Assembly (NCBI RefSeq): GCF_949287625.1
Contig: NZ_CASEGO010000031.1
Coordinates: 1 to 45,590 of the forward strand
DNA length: 45,590 nucleotides
Source: an uncultured Brachyspira sp.
GTDB lineage: Bacteria > Spirochaetota > Brachyspiria > Brachyspirales > Brachyspiraceae
Reading direction: 5' to 3'
Position 1 is the first letter of the stretch; the number at the start of each line of letters is the position of its first letter. Below are positions 25,827 through 33,542 of the stretch, piece after piece. A program made the translations under genes and the position numbers. The notes beneath the pieces were generated by a model. That model saw nothing but the letters and a program-made list of their open reading frames with translations. It ran no database searches and had not been told where the DNA came from.

Positions 25827-26696
25827 TGTATAAAATCTTGCATATATACCGCAAGGGAGAATCATATCAGAGTTTTCTATAGGAAGTCCTATTTCTCCGC
25901 TTTCAAAAGTACCTTTATTTTTTATAGATGAAGATAATATATTTTTTAATGATATATGAGAAAAACTTGCCGTGTAGCAGTTGATTAAAAATAGAATAGG
26001 GGAGTCTGATAAAAGTTTAATACATTCTTCTACTAATCTTGTTAAACTTGTTTCTATCTGCCAAAGTTCTCCATTAGGTCCTCTTCCGTATACTGGAGGA
26101 TCCATTATTATAACATCATATTTTCTTTTGCGTCTTACTTCACGAAGTACAAATTTTATAACATCTTCTATAATAAATCTTACCTTTTTTTGATGAAGAT
26201 TATTAATTTCTATATTTGTTTTGGCATGAGATACTATTTTTTTTGATGCATCAACATGTACAACTTCATCGCATCCTGCATAAGCACATGCAGCAGTTGC
26301 ACCTCCAGTGTATGCAAATAAATTAAGAGCTTTAATTTCCATATTTTCATGAGCAGAAGATTTTTTTTCTTTGATTTTATCTATAATAAACTGCCAATTA
26401 ACAGCCTGTTCTGGAAAAAGCCCTATATGTTTGAAATTAGTAAACTCTATTTTGAATGATAGATCACCATATTTGATGATAAAATTATCTTTAGGCTTAT
26501 TAATATACTGCCAATAACCTCCGCCTTTATCCGAGCGATGATATATTGCATCCATATTAGTCCATTTATTTAAACGTTTAGACCAAATAACTTGAGAATC
26601 AGGGCGTGACACTATAAATCCGCCTATATTCTCAAGTTTTTCGCCTTCTCCGCAGTCTATAATTTTATAGTCTTGCCATTTATCAGCTAAAAGCAT
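25824..26696 (-). CDS. Class I SAM-dependent methyltransferase, RlmI/RlmK-like
   Basis: A 290-residue Rossmann-type methyltransferase similar to the 23S rRNA cytosine methyltransferase group. Motif I is LNLFAYTGGATAACAYAGC (about 124-142), then VVHVDASKKIVSHA (acidic end of beta 2) and the catalytic-type MDPPVYGRG. It lacks the N-terminal PUA domain of E. coli RlmI, so the exact target is uncertain. It lies 24 bases after motB and closes the flagellar run, where many spirochetes have fliL-fliM. Confidence 0.8.
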   Translation of the reverse strand: MLLADKWQDYKIIDCGEGEKLENIGGFIVSRPDSQVIWSKRLNKWTNMDAIYHRSDKGGGYWQYINKPKDNFIIKYGDLSFKIEFTNFKHIGLFPEQAVNWQFIIDKIKEKKSSAHENMEIKALNLFAYTGGATAACAYAGCDEVVHVDASKKIVSHAKTNIEINNLHQKKVRFIIEDVIKFVLREVRRKRKYDVIIMDPPVYGRGPNGELWQIETSLTRLVEECIKLLSDSPILFLINCYTASFSHISLKNILSSSIKNKGTFESGEIGLPIENSDMILPCGIYARFYT

Positions 26697-26720
26697 AATT
26701 TTTAGTTAGTCTTAAATTTA

Positions 26721-27521
26721 TTATCTTTGGTTATAGTAAGTAACATCATTTCTTACTATAACAATATCTACTCTTCTATTCAAAGCTCTGCCGTCAGGCA
26801 AATCATTAGAAGCTACAGGTCTGGTATCAGCATATCCAGCGATAGAGTATTTATTTCTATCCAATTTAGCTGTTTGATCATTTTCAAAAAGTTTTTCTAA
26901 AATAACCATAGCTCTTGCTGAAGAAAGTCCCCAGTTATTACCAAATTTCTGTTCAGTAATACTTCCTGGTATAATAGATCCTGAATCTGTATGACCTTCT
27001 ATTCTTATTTCATTTGGAATACCGCTAAGCAGCGAAGCCAATTTAATGAATGTCTCTACATTATTTTGGCTGTCTATTATATTAGTAGAAGCCGATTCAA
27101 AATATTGGTCAGCACCAAGACTTATAACAAAGCCTCTTTCATCTTCTTCTACCCTTACTTTTTTGCTTTTTATTTCAGCTTCCAATACAGCTACTGCTTT
27201 ATCAATACTTCTGCCCATAGAATAGCCTCTATCTGTAGAAGGCAATGTATCAGCATTAGCTCCTCCGTAAATAAGTCTGCTTTGTGATAAAGTAGTACCG
27301 CCAGGCATAACCCCAAATGATCCTTGGAATGCTGTAGCGATAAGCTGTATAGAAGAATCGTTAACGGAACTAGACATTGTTGCAAGAAGCATTACGAAGA
27401 ATGTCAATACCAATGTTACGAAGTCTCCATAAGTTTGAAGCCATAAAGGGGCTGAAGGACCAGGTACTTGAGCCTTATCACCTACTTTTTTAGCTTTTTT
27501 ACCAAATTTAATAGTAGCCAT
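26721..27521 (-). CDS. motB: Flagellar motor stator protein MotB
   Basis: Stator component anchoring the motor to peptidoglycan. A basic N-terminus leads to the single membrane span with the proton-carrying D33 (LQTYGDFVTLVLTFFVM). The periplasmic OmpA-like domain (about 130-260) has the peptidoglycan-binding motif IRIEGHTDSG and LSSARAMVI, plus RALNRRVDIVI at the end. Length 266 is typical. It follows motA after 16 bases. Confidence 0.95.
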   Translation of the reverse strand: MATIKFGKKAKKVGDKAQVPGPSAPLWLQTYGDFVTLVLTFFVMLLATMSSSVNDSSIQLIATAFQGSFGVMPGGTTLSQSRLIYGGANADTLPSTDRGYSMGRSIDKAVAVLEAEIKSKKVRVEEDERGFVISLGADQYFESASTNIIDSQNNVETFIKLASLLSGIPNEIRIEGHTDSGSIIPGSITEQKFGNNWGLSSARAMVILEKLFENDQTAKLDRNKYSIAGYADTRPVASNDLPDGRALNRRVDIVIVRNDVTYYNQR

Positions 27522-27537
27522 TATTTACCTCTAATTA

Positions 27538-28329
27538 TTATCTGTCTCCAACTTGTTCATTAACTTTCTGACGCTGAGAAGGAGGCAAGAAAGATATAAG
27601 CTTATCTTTTACTATTCTAGGGTTATCGCCAGCTTGTATAGATAATATACCTTCTAGCATAATACTTTGAACTGTAGCCTCAGATGAGTGTCTTGCTGCA
27701 AGTCTTCCAGCTATAGGCAAAGCAAAACCGTTAGCTATAACAGATCCGTAATATGTAGTAATAAGTGCTACAGCCATACCAGAACCGATAGCTTCCATAC
27801 CGCCACCGCCTCCTAAGCTTCTAAGCATGATTACAAGTCCGATTAATGTACCAATCATACCCCAAGCAGGATATAAAGAAGCAGCATCTTCAAATACTTT
27901 TCTTACTGTATCGTGTCTTGCTTCTACGTTATCTATTTCTGTATTAAGAATGTTTTTTACAAGCTCTGGATCTGTTCCGTCTACTACAAGCTGCATACCT
28001 TTTTTAAGTAAAGGATCTGAAATTTCTTGTATATCATCTTCTAATACTAATAAACCTTCTCTTCTAGCTTTTTCTGAAAAACTTAAAAGTGTTATAATAA
28101 TTTGTGCTTCATCATAATCAGGTTTTTTCAAAAGAACTTTTATAGCTTTAGGAACACCTAATATAGTTCCTAAGTCATTAGCAACTAAAAGCGAAGTTGT
28201 ACCTCCCAAACCTGTAACAACTACAGATGCAAAGTCAACCATATGACCTACATTACCTCCTCCTGAAATGATACCGAATAAGTTAATAGCTATAACTAAT
28301 ACAACACCTAATGGTACAAATATATCCAT
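27538..28329 (-). CDS. motA: Flagellar motor stator protein MotA
   Basis: The four-span partner of MotB, forming the ion channel that drives the periplasmic flagella. It shows a first span (IFVPLGVVLVIAINLFGI), the cytoplasmic loop with FSEKARREGLLVLED, which contacts FliG, and the conserved proline region YPAWGMIGTLIGLVIML in span 3, followed by GSGMAVALITTYYGSVIAN. Length 263 is usual. It lies between flbD and motB. Confidence 0.95.
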   Translation of the reverse strand: MDIFVPLGVVLVIAINLFGIISGGGNVGHMVDFASVVVTGLGGTTSLLVANDLGTILGVPKAIKVLLKKPDYDEAQIIITLLSFSEKARREGLLVLEDDIQEISDPLLKKGMQLVVDGTDPELVKNILNTEIDNVEARHDTVRKVFEDAASLYPAWGMIGTLIGLVIMLRSLGGGGGMEAIGSGMAVALITTYYGSVIANGFALPIAGRLAARHSSEATVQSIMLEGILSIQAGDNPRIVKDKLISFLPPSQRQKVNEQVGDR

Positions 28330-28365
28330 ATTTTGACCTCTAACTAAAATTTATTTTTTATTTTA

Positions 28366-28590
28366 CTAATCTTCATTACCATAGAATGACGGCTTTTTCA
28401 TACTGTTTTCACAAACTATTCTGCTTCTATACTCTACTATTCTGTTAAGCACAGTTTCAAAGCTATCTTTAGTTACTACCTTCCTTCCAGATAACATCGT
28501 TATTACTAAATCAGGAGTTTCCTCCATAAATTCTATTTGATGCGGATTAACATATAATATACTTCCGTCAAATCTTGTTATATGTATCAT
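28366..28590 (-). CDS. flbD: Flagellar protein FlbD
   Basis: A 74-residue small protein of the FlbD family: ITRFDGSILYVNPHQIEFMEETPDLVITMLSG is diagnostic. FlbD genes regularly sit between flgE and motA in spirochetes and Firmicutes; the molecular function is poorly known. The gap to flgE is 62 bases and to motA 36. Confidence 0.9.
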   Translation of the reverse strand: MIHITRFDGSILYVNPHQIEFMEETPDLVITMLSGRKVVTKDSFETVLNRIVEYRSRIVCENSMKKPSFYGNED

Positions 28591-28652
28591 AATATCAGAA
28601 ACTCCTAACTCTATTATACTATAAAATTATAAAAAGTATACTACTATTATAA

Positions 28653-29978
28653 TTATCTCTTAAGTGCTATAACTTCCTGAAGCATTTGATCTGCTGTAGT
28701 AATAGTTCTGGCATTAGATTGGAAGCCTCTTTGAGTTACTATCATATCTGTAAATTGTTCGCTCAAATCTACGTTAGACATTTCCAAAGCACCTGCCTTT
28801 AAAGAACCTCTGCCTTCAGCAGCAGCAGTACCAATATTAGCAGCTCCTGAGTTATTGCTTGCTACAAATAAAGTGTCTCCTGCTTTTTCTAAACCGCCTG
28901 CATTATTAAATTTAGCCAATGCAACCTGTCCTAAAGTTTTTCTGTTTCCGTTAGTAAATACACCTGTTATTTGACCGCTGTCATCAAAGCTGAAACCTTC
29001 CAACATACCCATAGTATATCCGTCTTGTTCTATAGCTTTAGTAGTTGATGGAGATTCAAATTGTGTAATACCGTTAAATAAACCAACTTCTCCCATAGTA
29101 AGGTTGATAGTTTGATTTACTTCACCTTCTGTTCCTTGATAAGTGAAAGATACATTAGGCATTAATACTCCTTCTGTTTGAGTATTAGTACCGTCACTTA
29201 CAGAAATTAGAGAACCTGCATCATTAAATACTAATTGGAAAGTATTGTTTCCGCCGCCTTCTACTGGGTCGCCTGCTGATACGCTTACACTTCCTTCTGT
29301 GGCATCTGGTATATCTATTGTCATATCCCATCTGTTAACATCTGTTCTAGTGAAAGTTGCTCTTAATTGACGAGGTATTCCTGTAGAGTCATATATAGTT
29401 AAATCTGACTGATGTGTTTCTCCGCTTTTTTGTAGGTTACAGAAATATTTTGTATTTGCTGTAGCTCTTGCTGGGTCTTTTGAACCTACTGGTATAATTA
29501 AATCTTCTACTCCAGCTGAAGTATTTAATTCCATTTCACCTGTTTCTGGGTTAAGTACAGCATTCCAGCCTTGTACTTTATAACCTATAGAAGGATTAAC
29601 TAAATATCCGTCTCTGTCTAAAGAGAAAGCTCCGTTTCTTGTATAGTAAGAATTGTTTCCTCTTTTTTCTATAAAGAAACCTTCTCCCTGAATAGCTAAA
29701 TCAGTGTTTACACCAGTAACTTGTAAAGCACCTTGTGTATGTATAGTGTCTATAGTTGCAACCATCATACCTAAGCCTACTTGCTGAGGATTGATACCGC
29801 CTCTATCTTCCTGAGGCTTTGCTGCCCCGCTTAAAGATTGGCTTATCATATCCTTAAAAGTAACTCTTCCTCTTTTAAATCCGTATGTATTAACATTTGC
29901 TATGTTATTTCCTACTACATCCATTCGAGTTTGATGATTTTGTAAACCAGACACGCCGGCAAATAATGAACGCATCAT
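28653..29978 (-). CDS. flgE: Flagellar hook protein FlgE with spirochete cross-link residues
   Basis: Builds the flexible hook linking motor to the periplasmic filament. The N-terminal SLFAGVSGLQNHQTRMDVVG and C-terminal LEMSNVDLSEQFTDMIVTQ/RGFQSNARTI form the axial coiled coil. K167 (GSKDPA) and C180 (TKYFCNL) are 13 residues apart, as are K165 and C178 in Treponema denticola FlgE, which form an inter-subunit lysinoalanine bond. GGAGGA lies nine bases before the first Met. The upstream region carries a sigma-28-type promoter. Length 441 is normal for spirochetes. Confidence 0.95.
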   Translation of the reverse strand: MMRSLFAGVSGLQNHQTRMDVVGNNIANVNTYGFKRGRVTFKDMISQSLSGAAKPQEDRGGINPQQVGLGMMVATIDTIHTQGALQVTGVNTDLAIQGEGFFIEKRGNNSYYTRNGAFSLDRDGYLVNPSIGYKVQGWNAVLNPETGEMELNTSAGVEDLIIPVGSKDPARATANTKYFCNLQKSGETHQSDLTIYDSTGIPRQLRATFTRTDVNRWDMTIDIPDATEGSVSVSAGDPVEGGGNNTFQLVFNDAGSLISVSDGTNTQTEGVLMPNVSFTYQGTEGEVNQTINLTMGEVGLFNGITQFESPSTTKAIEQDGYTMGMLEGFSFDDSGQITGVFTNGNRKTLGQVALAKFNNAGGLEKAGDTLFVASNNSGAANIGTAAAEGRGSLKAGALEMSNVDLSEQFTDMIVTQRGFQSNARTITTADQMLQEVIALKR

Positions 29979-30020
29979 AAGGCGTATTCCTCCAAAAATT
30001 TTAGTATTTCTTATAAAATA

Positions 30021-30046
30021 TTTTCGGTATAATTAAAATTTGTTTA
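30021..30046 (-). promoter_or_regulatory. Candidate sigma-28 (FliA) promoter of flgE
   Basis: On the minus strand: TAAA (30046-30043), 14 bases, ACCGAAAA (30028-30021), compared with consensus TAAA-N15-GCCGATAA. It lies 43 bases before the flgE start. Confidence 0.4.
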
Positions 30047-30236
30047 ATGTTTTTTTTGATATACTTATCATAGATTTTACATTAATATATTTTAGGATAA
30101 ATACAGATCAAATGCATTTAATGAACATCTTAAACTTATAATAGCTATATAATAATATTATAAATTTACACCAATACTTAATACTCATATAATTGACTTT
30201 TAATTAAAAATAATTTAGAATATTCACACATTTCAA

Positions 30237-30310
30237 GGGGATATAGCTCAGTTTGGGAGAGCATCACAATGGCATTGTGAGGGTCGTGGGTTCGAGCCCC
30301 ATTATCTCCA
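30237..30310 (+). tRNA. tRNA-Ala (anticodon GGC)
   Basis: A 74-base cloverleaf: acceptor GGGGATA/TATCTCC with the G3-U70 alanine identity pair, D arm GCTC...GAGC, anticodon stem TCACA/TGTGA with loop ATGGCAT (anticodon GGC), variable GGGTC, T arm GTGGG-TTCGAGC-CCCAT, discriminator A. CCA is not encoded, so the cca product is needed. It stands alone, next to the first composite repeat. Confidence 0.95.
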
Positions 30311-30346
30311 ATTTTGATAAAAATTTTATTTCATATTACACCTATT

Positions 30347-30435
30347 TTTACGCACGGTAAATAAATCTCATTATATAATAAATATTGTTATTACAAATAA
30401 ATCTGTTATTTATAATTACGCAATTCGTGCGTTAA
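30347..30435. repeat. Family B element (89 bp) after tRNA-Ala
   Basis: TTTACGCACG (30347-30356) and CGTGCGTTAA (30426-30435) are inverted ends around an AT-rich core. Similar elements lie at 38012-38100 and 39401-39491. Confidence 0.65.
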
Positions 30436-30444
30436 GTACATATC

Positions 30445-30567
30445 AAATTTAAAAAAATCTTGGGTGGGCAGCTAAAATAACAGTATCAAACTAAAAAACA
30501 AGAAATAGCATATCAGCAACATAATAATACAAATAAATTTAGAGGGCGGGCGGATGTAATAAAATTT
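30445..30567 (+). repeat. Family C block (123 bp), copy 1
   Basis: It begins AAATTTAAAAAAATCTTGGG, includes GGGTGGGCAGCTAAAA and AGAGGGCGGGC, and ends GATGTAATAAAATTT. The reverse complement, with changes in the middle, is at 39268-39390 and has the same length. Confidence 0.75.
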
Positions 30568-30589
30568 ATTAAACTAAATAAATAATATT

Positions 30590-31399
30590 TTAAACAAGTC
30601 TTATATGAATAGTATTAAAGTTTATCATATTTTTTACAAATGGTAAATGTCTTAATATAGCCATAAGTCCCCATCTATTTTTAAAATAATCAGCATAATT
30701 ATAACTGTTTATAAATCTTATATGACTGCTTAATTTTTCTATATCTGATGGAATATCTAATCCCCATCTAAACACTGCAGCTGTTTCTTTTACTGTTTCA
30801 TGAAGTTTTGTATTTTTAGCTGAAATTGTAGGTATAGTATCAAATATAAAATGACTGTTAATAAAGTTTTCAGATAGTTTTTCAATTAATTCTTTTATAT
30901 AATTTTCTTCTATATACATCAATACCCCCTCAGATATTATTATAACAGTGCCTCTTACTTTAATATTTTTTATCCACCTATAATCTAGTATAGATGATGA
31001 TATGCATTCATAATTTTTATTATTTTCTAGTTCTTTAAAAAATTGTTTTCTTAACAAAATAACATCTTCAAAATCTATATCATACCAATAAATATTATCT
31101 TTTATAAATCTGCTTACTCTTGTATCAAGACCTGCTCCTAAATTGATAATAGTAAAACTTTCTGCTGAGCTTTTTTCAATAATATCTTTTATTATATCAT
31201 CTATTATTTTTGTTCTTATACAGGTTCCTACTTGAGTTCCTTTAGAGTTTTTGAACTTTGAAAAATCATAATTTATTTCTTTTGATATTTCTATAGATTT
31301 ATAATCTTTGATAATTGAATCTTCTCTTTTACTTTCTTCTGCTTTAGCCCATAGTGTAATTAATAAAGTTTCAGATACCCCGTTTAAATTAATATTCAT
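30590..31399 (-). CDS. Class I SAM-dependent methyltransferase, LCM (leucine carboxyl methyltransferase) family
   Basis: A 269-residue methyltransferase with the LCM-type pattern: KGTQVGTCIRTKIIDDII before motif I, INLGAGLDTRVSRF (motif I), WYDIDFEDVI (motif II), and ISEGVLMYI. Members modify small molecules, such as polyketides, or protein carboxyl ends; the substrate here is unknown. GGAGA lies six bases before the ATG. A near-consensus promoter and an operator-like palindrome lie just upstream, so expression is probably repressed until induced. First gene inside the accessory segment. Confidence 0.82.
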   Translation of the reverse strand: MNINLNGVSETLLITLWAKAEESKREDSIIKDYKSIEISKEINYDFSKFKNSKGTQVGTCIRTKIIDDIIKDIIEKSSAESFTIINLGAGLDTRVSRFIKDNIYWYDIDFEDVILLRKQFFKELENNKNYECISSSILDYRWIKNIKVRGTVIIISEGVLMYIEENYIKELIEKLSENFINSHFIFDTIPTISAKNTKLHETVKETAAVFRWGLDIPSDIEKLSSHIRFINSYNYADYFKNRWGLMAILRHLPFVKNMINFNTIHIRLV

Positions 31400-31414
31400 G
31401 ATATATCTCCTTTA

Positions 31415-31436
31415 AATGTTAGAATAAGCTAACATT
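31415..31436. promoter_or_regulatory. Operator-like inverted repeat at the methyltransferase start site
   Basis: AATGTTAG (31415-31422), six bases, CTAACATT (31429-31436): perfect eight-base arms. It lies immediately downstream of the -10, at the expected transcription start. A repressor dimer bound here would block initiation. The plus strand reading ends in T and could look like a terminator, but no gene precedes it there. Confidence 0.55.
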
Positions 31437-31443
31437 TTTTTTA

Positions 31444-31471
31444 ATTATACAAGTTTTATATTTTTTGTCAA
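31444..31471 (-). promoter_or_regulatory. Consensus sigma-70 promoter of the LCM methyltransferase
   Basis: Minus strand: TTGACA (31471-31466), 16 bases, TATAAT (31449-31444). Both hexamers are perfect. Confidence 0.65.
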
Positions 31472-31695
31472 ATTCTTAAAATAAAAAATATACTTAATAT
31501 GCTTTCCATTTAATATTTTATTTAGTTTTAAAGTTTTATTTAAAAATATTATTACAAATTAATCATTAGTTAAGCCTTGAATTTGTTTAACGCACTGTAA
31601 ATAGAATTTGTATATAATAAAAATTTACATTTCAAACAATTTTATATTTTTGAATTTAGCTGTATAATATATTTAAAATATGATAGGTTAAAAAT

Positions 31696-31866
31696 ATGTC
31701 TGATAATAATAATACTACAGAAAATACTAATAATGTAGACGATGTAGATAATAAAACAAACAATGGTAAAAATAACGCCAAAGAAAAAAATAAGGTTGAA
31801 AATAAAAAAGAAGAATGTTTTTTAAAAGGCATTCTACTTTTATACTCTATTCTGTTATATGCATAA
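31696..31866 (+). other. N-terminal reading frame of the TPR protein, ending just after a slippery site
   Basis: ATG at 31696, with AGG eight bases upstream, opens 56 codons: an Asn/Asp/Lys-rich hydrophilic start (MSDNNNTTENT...), reaching codons TGT TTT TTA at 31816-31824. A shift of -1 here, on T TTT TTA, enters the long TPR frame as ...EECFFKRHSTF. This is probably the true N-terminus of the following protein. Confidence 0.5.
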
Positions 31867-33242
31867 TATTTTTATTAGTTTTGATATGCAAATATTCTAA
31901 ATACACAAATGAAAGTAAAACATTGATAGAAAGCAGTATAAAACAATTTGAATCAAACTCACAAATACAATTAAGCAATTATTATGAGTTCCTTAAAGAA
32001 ACGGTTACAAATGAAAGTTTTGAAAATAAAGAGTTTATAAAAAATACATTAGAAGAGGCATTCAAACCTAATATCGATTTACTTAGAGAAACCCTAAAAG
32101 ACAGTAAAGATTTTTCAATAAATACAGTAACTTTCTGGCTTGCATTTTTATCTTTAATAATGATAATATTCACAATTTTAGGCATATACGCCAATAATAA
32201 AATAATGGAAAGCAATCAAAAGCAGTCGGAACTTATTATAAAAGAAACAGAATTAGAATCAAATAAAACACTAGAAGAATTAAATAAAAAATCCCAAGAA
32301 ATAGAATTAACATTAAAGAAAATAGAAGAACAAACCAAACAATCAAAAATAAATGCTGATAGATCTAAAGTAAGCGAATTATTTGCAAGAGCATTAAATA
32401 ATAAAAATTATGATGAAGCTATAAAACTTTATACTGAATCATTAGAAATAGATTCTAATAATATTATGTCTTTAAATAATAGAGGACTTTTATATTATGA
32501 TAAATATAAAGAAACTAAAGATGAAGAATATTTTAGTAAAGCATTAGATGATTATAATAAAGTATTAAGTATTGATAAAAATAATATTGATACTTTAAAT
32601 AATAGAGGGGCTTTATATTCAAATAAATACAGAGAAACTAAAGATGAAGAATATTTTAATAAAGCATTAGAAGACTATAATAATTCCTTAGATATAGATA
32701 ATAAAAATATTAATGTTTTAACTAATAGAAGTATATTATATTCAAATAAATATAGAGAAACTAAAAGAGAAGAAGAATTTAATAAAGCTTTAGAATATTA
32801 CAATAATGCCTTAAGTATAAATAGTAATTTTTACATAATATATGAGGGTATTTCTTATTTATATTTAAATCATTATGAAATAACTTATAATGAAGAAAGT
32901 CTAATACAAGCAGAAAAATATTTGAATGAAGGTTTAAAATTGTATCCTAATGATTTAGAATTATCAAATAATTATGGTATATTATTGTATTTGAAATGTA
33001 AAGAAAATAAAACAATTACTGATTTAAATAATTCTGAAAAGTATTTGAAAAAATCTATAGATAATAGCCGAATAAAAGAAGATGTAGGAGAAACCTACTA
33101 CTATTTACATCTTGTATACGATGAATATGCTGAACTTGATAAAAATATAAGCGGGTGCTCAAAAGAAGAATGCGAAAATAAAAGTAAAGAGTATCTTCAA
33201 AAGTCAAAAGATTTAGGATTTAAGCATTTTATGGAGAAATAA
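31815..33242 (+). CDS. Membrane-anchored TPR protein
   Basis: A 475-residue protein counted from an internal ATG. It has a membrane span at about 8-25, a second at about 100-122 (VTFWLAFLSLIMIIFTILG), a coiled coil (about 130-180), then TPR repeats. Three repeats of 41 residues are easily seen (NNRGLLYYDKYKETKDEEYF..., NNRGALYSNKYRETKDEEYF..., TNRSILYSNKYRETKREEEF...), longer than the usual 34 because of an inserted KETKDEEYF loop. TPR arrays mediate protein contacts. The better start is probably 31696 in another frame, joined by a -1 shift or by one missing T. Confidence 0.75.
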   Translation: MFFKRHSTFILYSVICIIFLLVLICKYSKYTNESKTLIESSIKQFESNSQIQLSNYYEFLKETVTNESFENKEFIKNTLEEAFKPNIDLLRETLKDSKDFSINTVTFWLAFLSLIMIIFTILGIYANNKIMESNQKQSELIIKETELESNKTLEELNKKSQEIELTLKKIEEQTKQSKINADRSKVSELFARALNNKNYDEAIKLYTESLEIDSNNIMSLNNRGLLYYDKYKETKDEEYFSKALDDYNKVLSIDKNNIDTLNNRGALYSNKYRETKDEEYFNKALEDYNNSLDIDNKNINVLTNRSILYSNKYRETKREEEFNKALEYYNNALSINSNFYIIYEGISYLYLNHYEITYNEESLIQAEKYLNEGLKLYPNDLELSNNYGILLYLKCKENKTITDLNNSEKYLKKSIDNSRIKEDVGETYYYLHLVYDEYAELDKNISGCSKEECENKSKEYLQKSKDLGFKHFMEK

Positions 33243-33321
33243 TATACTTAATGTAACAAAAATTATTAATTAAAATATTTCTTATATAAGATAGAGTTTT
33301 TTTAATTAATGAGTGATTTTG

Positions 33322-33345
33322 CAACTTTTGCCACGGGAAAAGTTG
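33322..33345. repeat. Family D hairpin
   Basis: CAACTTTT (33322-33329) pairs with AAAAGTTG (33338-33345), loop GCCACGGG. It is an inverse match to the hairpin at 38181-38198 and lies 80 bases after the TPR gene. Confidence 0.5.
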
Positions 33346-33415
33346 ATATAAATACAATTAAAAAATAATAATATTTGCTTAAGAAACATATAAACCAAAC
33401 AGTGAGCCGAAGCCA

Positions 33416-33439
33416 GCAAATAAATTTATTTATTTGCTA
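33416..33439. repeat. Perfect 11-bp inverted repeat
   Basis: AGCAAATAAAT and ATTTATTTGCT separated by two T. It is flanked by GCCGAAGCC and GGCGAAGGC. It lies 40 bases upstream of the -35 of the DUF4132 gene. Confidence 0.5.
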
Positions 33440-33478
33440 ATTATAGGCGAAGGCGAACATAGCAACAGTAATAAAAAT

Positions 33479-33507
33479 TTGACATAATGAAAAAAATTAA
33501 TTATACT
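33479..33507 (+). promoter_or_regulatory. Sigma-70 promoter of the DUF4132 gene
   Basis: TTGACA (33479-33484), 17 bases, TATACT (33502-33507). GAGG follows at 33532-33535. Confidence 0.6.
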
Positions 33508-33542
33508 ATATAAAAATACTATTAAAAGATGAGGTACTAACT

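Noticed and set aside
31415..31440. Rho-independent terminator on the plus strand
   Set aside because: No plus-strand gene ends upstream; position over the minus-strand start site fits an operator better.
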